This document shows, piece by piece, positions 34,564 to 37,738 of a DNA stretch of 37,738 nucleotides. Position 1 is the stretch's first letter. Every line of letters starts with the position of its first letter. The stretch is from contig JAFUUE010000077.1 in NCBI GenBank assembly GCA_017483945.1, positions 1 to 37,738 of the forward strand, read 5' to 3'. The notes beneath the pieces are model-generated. The model did no database searches, was not told where the DNA came from, and was given only the letters and a program-made list of their open reading frames with translations. This DNA is from Paludibacteraceae bacterium. GTDB taxonomy: Bacteria; Bacteroidota; Bacteroidia; Bacteroidales; Paludibacteraceae. A program made the position numbers and the translations under genes.

Positions 34564-37535
34564 TGCAGCGACTCCACATATGGCCCCTCCTCGCCCTCGT
34601 CCTCCTCTGTGCCTCATGCTCTACGCAGAAGAACACATGGGCTACGCGTACCTACCACCAAGCCAAGGTGCGCTATAATATACAGCACAACGGCAACATC
34701 GCCTACGAGGAAGGACTGCGCGCCATCGCCGATGCTAACCAAGACGACTATTCCACGGTCCTCCCCCTCTATCCCGTCAGCAACCACGACGCCGCACAAG
34801 CCGCTACATCCAACATGGACCGCGTCATCGAGAAATGCCGTAAGTCCATCAAACTGCACTCTATCAAGTCCCGACCCAAACCCGACCCTAAGAAACGGCA
34901 GGACCCCAAGTACCGAGCATGGCTCAAACAGCCTGAATTCAATAACCAACTCGGTGACGCATGGATACGACTCGCCGAGGCCGAGTTCCACAAGGGAGAC
35001 TTCCTCGGAGCTGTCAGCACATTCAACTATATCCGTAACTACTACGACTACGACCCCGACATCGTCGCCCGCTGCCAGCTCTGGATAGCACGCGCCTATG
35101 CCGAGATGGGGTGGCTCTACGAGGCGGAGGACATGCTCGCCAAAGTCAAGGTGGACGCCCTCAGCCGTAAGCATGCGCCCCTCTACTCATCCGTCAGTGC
35201 CGACGTCCTCCTCAAGACCGGCCACCTCCATGAGGCTATACCCTATGTCAAACTGGCCGCCCCCCATGAGAAGCGCAAAATCAACCGACCCCGCTTCCAT
35301 TATGTCCTCGCTCAGCTCTACGAGGCCGAGGGCAACAAGGCCGAGGCCATAAGCGCCTACACGCGCGTCATACAACTCACGCCGCCTGTCGTCATGGACT
35401 TCAATGCCCGCATCCGGCGCGCACAGCTTCAGGGCACATCCGCCCTCAAGACACTCACCCGCATGACTCGGCGGGCCAAGTACAAGGACCAACTCGACCG
35501 TATCTACGGCGCCATCGGTAATATCTACCTCGCCGCGGGCGACACCGCCGCCGCACTCGAGAACTACCGCCTGGCTATTGACAACAGCCGCCAGGCCGGC
35601 TCCGCCAAGGCCGATGTCCTCGTCCGCACTGCTGACCTCTGTTATCTCCGCCAGGACTACGCCGACGCACAGCCTTGCTACCGCGAAGCGGTCGGCATAC
35701 TCGCCAACACCCATCCTGACTACGCACGAGTCCAACTGCGCAGCGAGACACTCGACGAACTCATACGCGAGACCACCGTCGTCACGCTCCAGGACTCCCT
35801 CCAGCGCCTCAGCCGCCTCTCCGAAGAGGAGCAGCGAGCCGTCGTGGACCGTATCATTGCCGACCTCCTCGAGGCTGAGAAGAAAGCCGAGGAGGATGCC
35901 GCCCTCGCCGCACGCGAAGCCATGGACGAGGGCCCCCTCAGTGTCAATACCAGCCGTATGATAGGAGGCGCCGGACAGACGGGCGAGTGGTACTTCTATA
36001 ACAGCCAACTCCTTCAGAACGGCCGTCAAGAGTTCGCACGGCGCTGGGGCAGACGACCCCTCGAGGATAACTGGCGCCGCCTCAGCAAGACCATGTCCTC
36101 CTTCTCTATCTTCGACACCCCTGCCGATGCCGACGCCGACCTCAATGAACAATCCGCCGACTCAATATCCACCTGGGACGCGGGCGGCTCGCCCGCGGAT
36201 CGCCGCTCAACGGCGACCATAGCCACCGACCCCCACCAACCCGAGTACTACCTCCAGCAGATACCCCGCACGCCCGAGGACATCGCCGCCAGCGACAGCC
36301 TCATCGCCGATGCACTCAATAACCTCGTGTATATATATCAGGATCGCGTGCGCGATACGCTCCTCGCCGATGCCGCACTCGCCGACCTCGAGCGGCGCTT
36401 CCCTGCCGACCCGCGACTCGCCGACCTCTATTACATGTACTACCTCAATGCCCTCAAGTCGGGCGACGACCTCGCCGTGCAGGACTATCGTGAGCGTATA
36501 ATGACCCGCTTCCCCGATAGCAAGCAGGCCGTTATCGTCGGCCAACCCGACTATTTCGACCGTCTGCGCCGCATGGCTGCCGAGCAGGACTCCCTCTATG
36601 AGAACACCTACCGCGCTTTCGCCGCCAATGATTTCCGGACCGTCAAGGCTAACAAACAGCATGCCGAGCAGGAGTATCCCCTCTCGCCCCTCATGCCTCG
36701 CTTCCTCTTCCTCAACGCGATAGCCGTGGCACGCACCGAGGGACAGCAGCCATTCATCGACGCCCTGCGCGATATGGTCACACGCTATCCCACTAACGAA
36801 CTCGGAGCGATGGCCAAGGATATGCTTGCTATGATGGGGCAGGGGATGGAGTCCAAGCAGGGCACCTCCGGCAGCAACCTGGCCGACCTGCGTGCAGCCA
36901 TCGCTGAAGAGGAATTGTCTCGGTCACAGACCGCGTCTGAGGATGCAGGCTCTTTCTCCCCCGAACGGCGCCTGCCCTCCCTCGTGCTCATCGTCCTCCC
37001 CGACGCCGACACGCAGTCGCTCAATACCGTCCTCTACGAGGTGGCGCTCTTCAACTTCTCCCAGTTCCTCATCCGCGACTTCAACCTGCGCCCTCTGCCG
37101 ACCTTCGGCCCTGTCGCCCAATCCTCCCAATCACAGACCGCCGCCCAATCCTCCCGGTCACAGACCGCCGCACTTGCCGTCGAGGGCTTCGACAGCATGG
37201 ACGAAGCCGAATGGTATATCGGCCTCATGCAGCAGAACGAACCCCTCCAGGCCTCCCTCCGGAGCCTCGGCGCCCCCTCGCAGGCCACGACTGCCTCCCT
37301 GGACGCGTCCTCTTCGTCTCGGTCACAGACCGCGCCCGCGAACGCGTCCTCGCAGGCCACGACTGCCACCTGGGACGCGGGCGGCTCGCCCGCGAACGCG
37401 TCTTTAGACGCGCCTTCACAGTCCGCCCCCTCGCAGGCCTCGGGTGTCCTCGTTCTTCCCATTACCGAGGAAAACTTCCCCCTCCTCAACACTCGCTATT
37501 CCCTCGACGACTACCGCACCTTCCTCGCCCGCTAA
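34560..37535 (+). CDS. sprE: SprE/PorW-like TPR outer-membrane lipoprotein with repeat-derived inserts
   Basis: This 991-residue lipoprotein has a lipobox ending LCASC (Cys20) and the family N-terminus CSTQKNTWATRTYHQAKVRY. TPR helices follow (about 120-400), a variable middle, and a conserved C-terminal beta domain. SprE/PorW is tied to type IX secretion and gliding in other Bacteroidota. Element sequence interrupts the protein at four places: about 538-552 (TWDAGGSPADRR), 787-795, 853-870 (a 9-residue tandem with SRSQTA) and 907-955, the last splitting the C-terminal domain just before VLPITEENFPLLNTRYSLD. The frame stays open throughout. The first residues overlap tsaB. The stop codon begins a 23-bp tandem repeat. 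Confidence 0.85.
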   Translation: MMQRLHIWPLLALVLLCASCSTQKNTWATRTYHQAKVRYNIQHNGNIAYEEGLRAIADANQDDYSTVLPLYPVSNHDAAQAATSNMDRVIEKCRKSIKLHSIKSRPKPDPKKRQDPKYRAWLKQPEFNNQLGDAWIRLAEAEFHKGDFLGAVSTFNYIRNYYDYDPDIVARCQLWIARAYAEMGWLYEAEDMLAKVKVDALSRKHAPLYSSVSADVLLKTGHLHEAIPYVKLAAPHEKRKINRPRFHYVLAQLYEAEGNKAEAISAYTRVIQLTPPVVMDFNARIRRAQLQGTSALKTLTRMTRRAKYKDQLDRIYGAIGNIYLAAGDTAAALENYRLAIDNSRQAGSAKADVLVRTADLCYLRQDYADAQPCYREAVGILANTHPDYARVQLRSETLDELIRETTVVTLQDSLQRLSRLSEEEQRAVVDRIIADLLEAEKKAEEDAALAAREAMDEGPLSVNTSRMIGGAGQTGEWYFYNSQLLQNGRQEFARRWGRRPLEDNWRRLSKTMSSFSIFDTPADADADLNEQSADSISTWDAGGSPADRRSTATIATDPHQPEYYLQQIPRTPEDIAASDSLIADALNNLVYIYQDRVRDTLLADAALADLERRFPADPRLADLYYMYYLNALKSGDDLAVQDYRERIMTRFPDSKQAVIVGQPDYFDRLRRMAAEQDSLYENTYRAFAANDFRTVKANKQHAEQEYPLSPLMPRFLFLNAIAVARTEGQQPFIDALRDMVTRYPTNELGAMAKDMLAMMGQGMESKQGTSGSNLADLRAAIAEEELSRSQTASEDAGSFSPERRLPSLVLIVLPDADTQSLNTVLYEVALFNFSQFLIRDFNLRPLPTFGPVAQSSQSQTAAQSSRSQTAALAVEGFDSMDEAEWYIGLMQQNEPLQASLRSLGAPSQATTASLDASSSSRSQTAPANASSQATTATWDAGGSPANASLDAPSQSAPSQASGVLVLPITEENFPLLNTRYSLDDYRTFLAR
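36172..36216 (+). repeat. Palindromic element copy R7 (short form, in frame in sprE-like gene)
   Basis: The copy reads CCTGGGAC, stem GCGGGC, loop GGCTC, stem GCCCGC, then terminal hairpin TCGCCG-CTCAA-CGGCGA (36200-36216). It is read as TWDAGGSPADRRSTA. Confidence 0.88.
36918..36946 (+). repeat. Palindromic element fragment R8 (in frame in sprE-like gene)
   Basis: Only the inner hairpin TCTCGGTCACAGACCGCG and a decayed terminal hairpin (CGCGTC-TGAG-GATGCA) remain. It is read as SRSQTASEDA. Confidence 0.7.
37116..37169 (+). repeat. 27-bp tandem duplication R9 derived from the element's inner hairpin
   Basis: Two 27-nt units (starting at 37116 and 37143) differ at two bases and contain TCACAGACCGCC. 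They are read as AQSSQSQTA and AQSSRSQTA. Only the second keeps the CGGTC/GACCG hairpin. Confidence 0.75.
37276..37412 (+). repeat. Palindromic element copies R10 and R11 (in frame in sprE-like gene)
   Basis: R10 (37298-37349) is a long form with the inner CGGTC/GACCG hairpin and a CGCGTC half-hairpin. R11 (37369-37412) is a short form with terminal hairpin CGCGTC-TTTA-GACGCG. Each is preceded by the lead-in CAGGCCACGACTGCC also found before R6 and, with one change, R12. Confidence 0.88.
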
Positions 37536-37582
37536 TAGCCTCCCTCCCCCCCCGCTAATAGCCTCCCTCCTCTCCCGCTAAT
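37530..37582. repeat. 23-bp tandem repeat over the sprE-like stop codon
   Basis: CGCTAATAGCCTCCCTCC occurs at 37530 and 37553, with a partial third unit at 37576. The period is 23 bp. The first unit contains the stop codon of the sprE-like gene. Confidence 0.8.
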
Positions 37583-37590
37583 CCCCCCCT

Positions 37591-37652
37591 CACAGGCCAT
37601 GACTGCCACCTGGGACGCGGGCGGCTCGCCCGCGAATGCGCCTACGGGCGCA
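37591..37652 (+). repeat. Palindromic element copy R12 (short form, intergenic)
   Basis: The lead-in CACAGGCCATGACTGCCA is followed by CCTGGGAC, GCGGGC-GGCTC-GCCCGC, then terminal hairpin TGCGCC-TACG-GGCGCA (37637-37652). It is outside any gene, showing that the lead-in belongs to the element and not to a coding sequence. Confidence 0.87.
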
Positions 37653-37718
37653 CCCCGCTTCCTCCCGCCTCCCCCCCCCTGCTCCCCGCTTGCCCTCCTT
37701 GCCCTTTTCGTCTGTTGC

Positions 37719-37737
37719 GTCGGCCTGTGAGGCCGAC
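37719..37737. terminator. Terminal hairpin at window end (terminator or further element)
   Basis: A 7-bp stem GTCGGCC/GGCCGAC has a TGTGA loop. It could end transcription from the sprE-like gene or belong to another palindromic repeat cut by the window edge. Besides this, the 23-bp repeat and R12, the last 200 bases hold only C/T-rich sequence. Confidence 0.45.
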
Positions 37738-37738
37738 A

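Noticed and set aside
1..37738. CRISPR-like regular repeats
   Set aside because: Repeats are either head-to-tail units of 7-27 bp or scattered palindromic elements. There are no unique spacers between identical repeats and no cas genes.

Overview
The window looks like a chromosomal piece from a Bacteroidales-type bacterium (phylum Bacteroidota). The evidence is promoters of the Bacteroidota form (TTTG, exactly 20 nt, TAnnTTTG, seen nine times), weak Shine-Dalgarno signals, and family content typical of the phylum: DUF5606, GSCFA, a SprE/PorW-like lipoprotein, a PEGA-like secreted protein, LpxB and RsfS-FtsH. The genome is fairly G+C rich, except for an A+T-richer island at about 17.4-21.5 kb. 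I see no tRNA, rRNA, CRISPR array or transposase gene.

Layout. 0.2-9.4 kb: eight plus-strand genes form one close-packed unit. A small membrane protein is followed by a 1030-residue tubulin/FtsZ-like GTPase with a C-terminal GYF_2 domain, a zinc-ribbon/TM/MORN protein, and five exported proteins of mostly unknown function. This is the best candidate for an undescribed system: a cytoplasmic GTPase polymer linked to the envelope. 9.4-9.7 kb holds 11-bp tandem arrays, a palindromic element and a bidirectional terminator. 9.7-17.4 kb: a patatin-like lipase (minus) diverges from an acyl-CoA ligase-prfA-rsmE-PAP2 run, followed by a Spy-like protein (minus), an FtsX/LolE-like permease and a GSCFA protein. 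17.4-21.5 kb: the A+T-richer island carries dinD, a long structured leader RNA, and a three-gene Gtr-type glycosylation cassette (GtrA flippase, GT2 transferase, polytopic transferase). 21.5-27.2 kb (minus): birA, dacB, lpxB, ftsH, rsfS. 27.4-29.5 kb (plus): udk and a two-subunit chromate transporter. 29.5-31.7 kb (minus): gpmI and smpB. 31.7-37.5 kb (plus): DUF5606, Nif3-like, zinc-ribbon coiled coil, tsaB and a sprE-like gene.

Two repeat systems cut across the genes. One is a modular, G+C-rich palindromic element (about 12 full or partial copies) that sits in spacers and also in frame inside ChrA and the SprE-like protein. There it encodes a hydrophilic insert with the signature TWDAG..SP/RSQTAPANAS. 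Its terminal hairpin changes sequence between copies while keeping base pairing, and its behaviour recalls the Rickettsia palindromic elements. The other is a set of unrelated short tandem arrays with 10- or 11-bp units, placed on or just after the stop codons of several genes. Two divergent promoter regions share an identical 48-bp mirror layout around a TTTGCA-N4-TGCAAA core.

All functions were assigned by reading motifs; no database search was run. Start codons were chosen by family N-termini, spacing and promoters.
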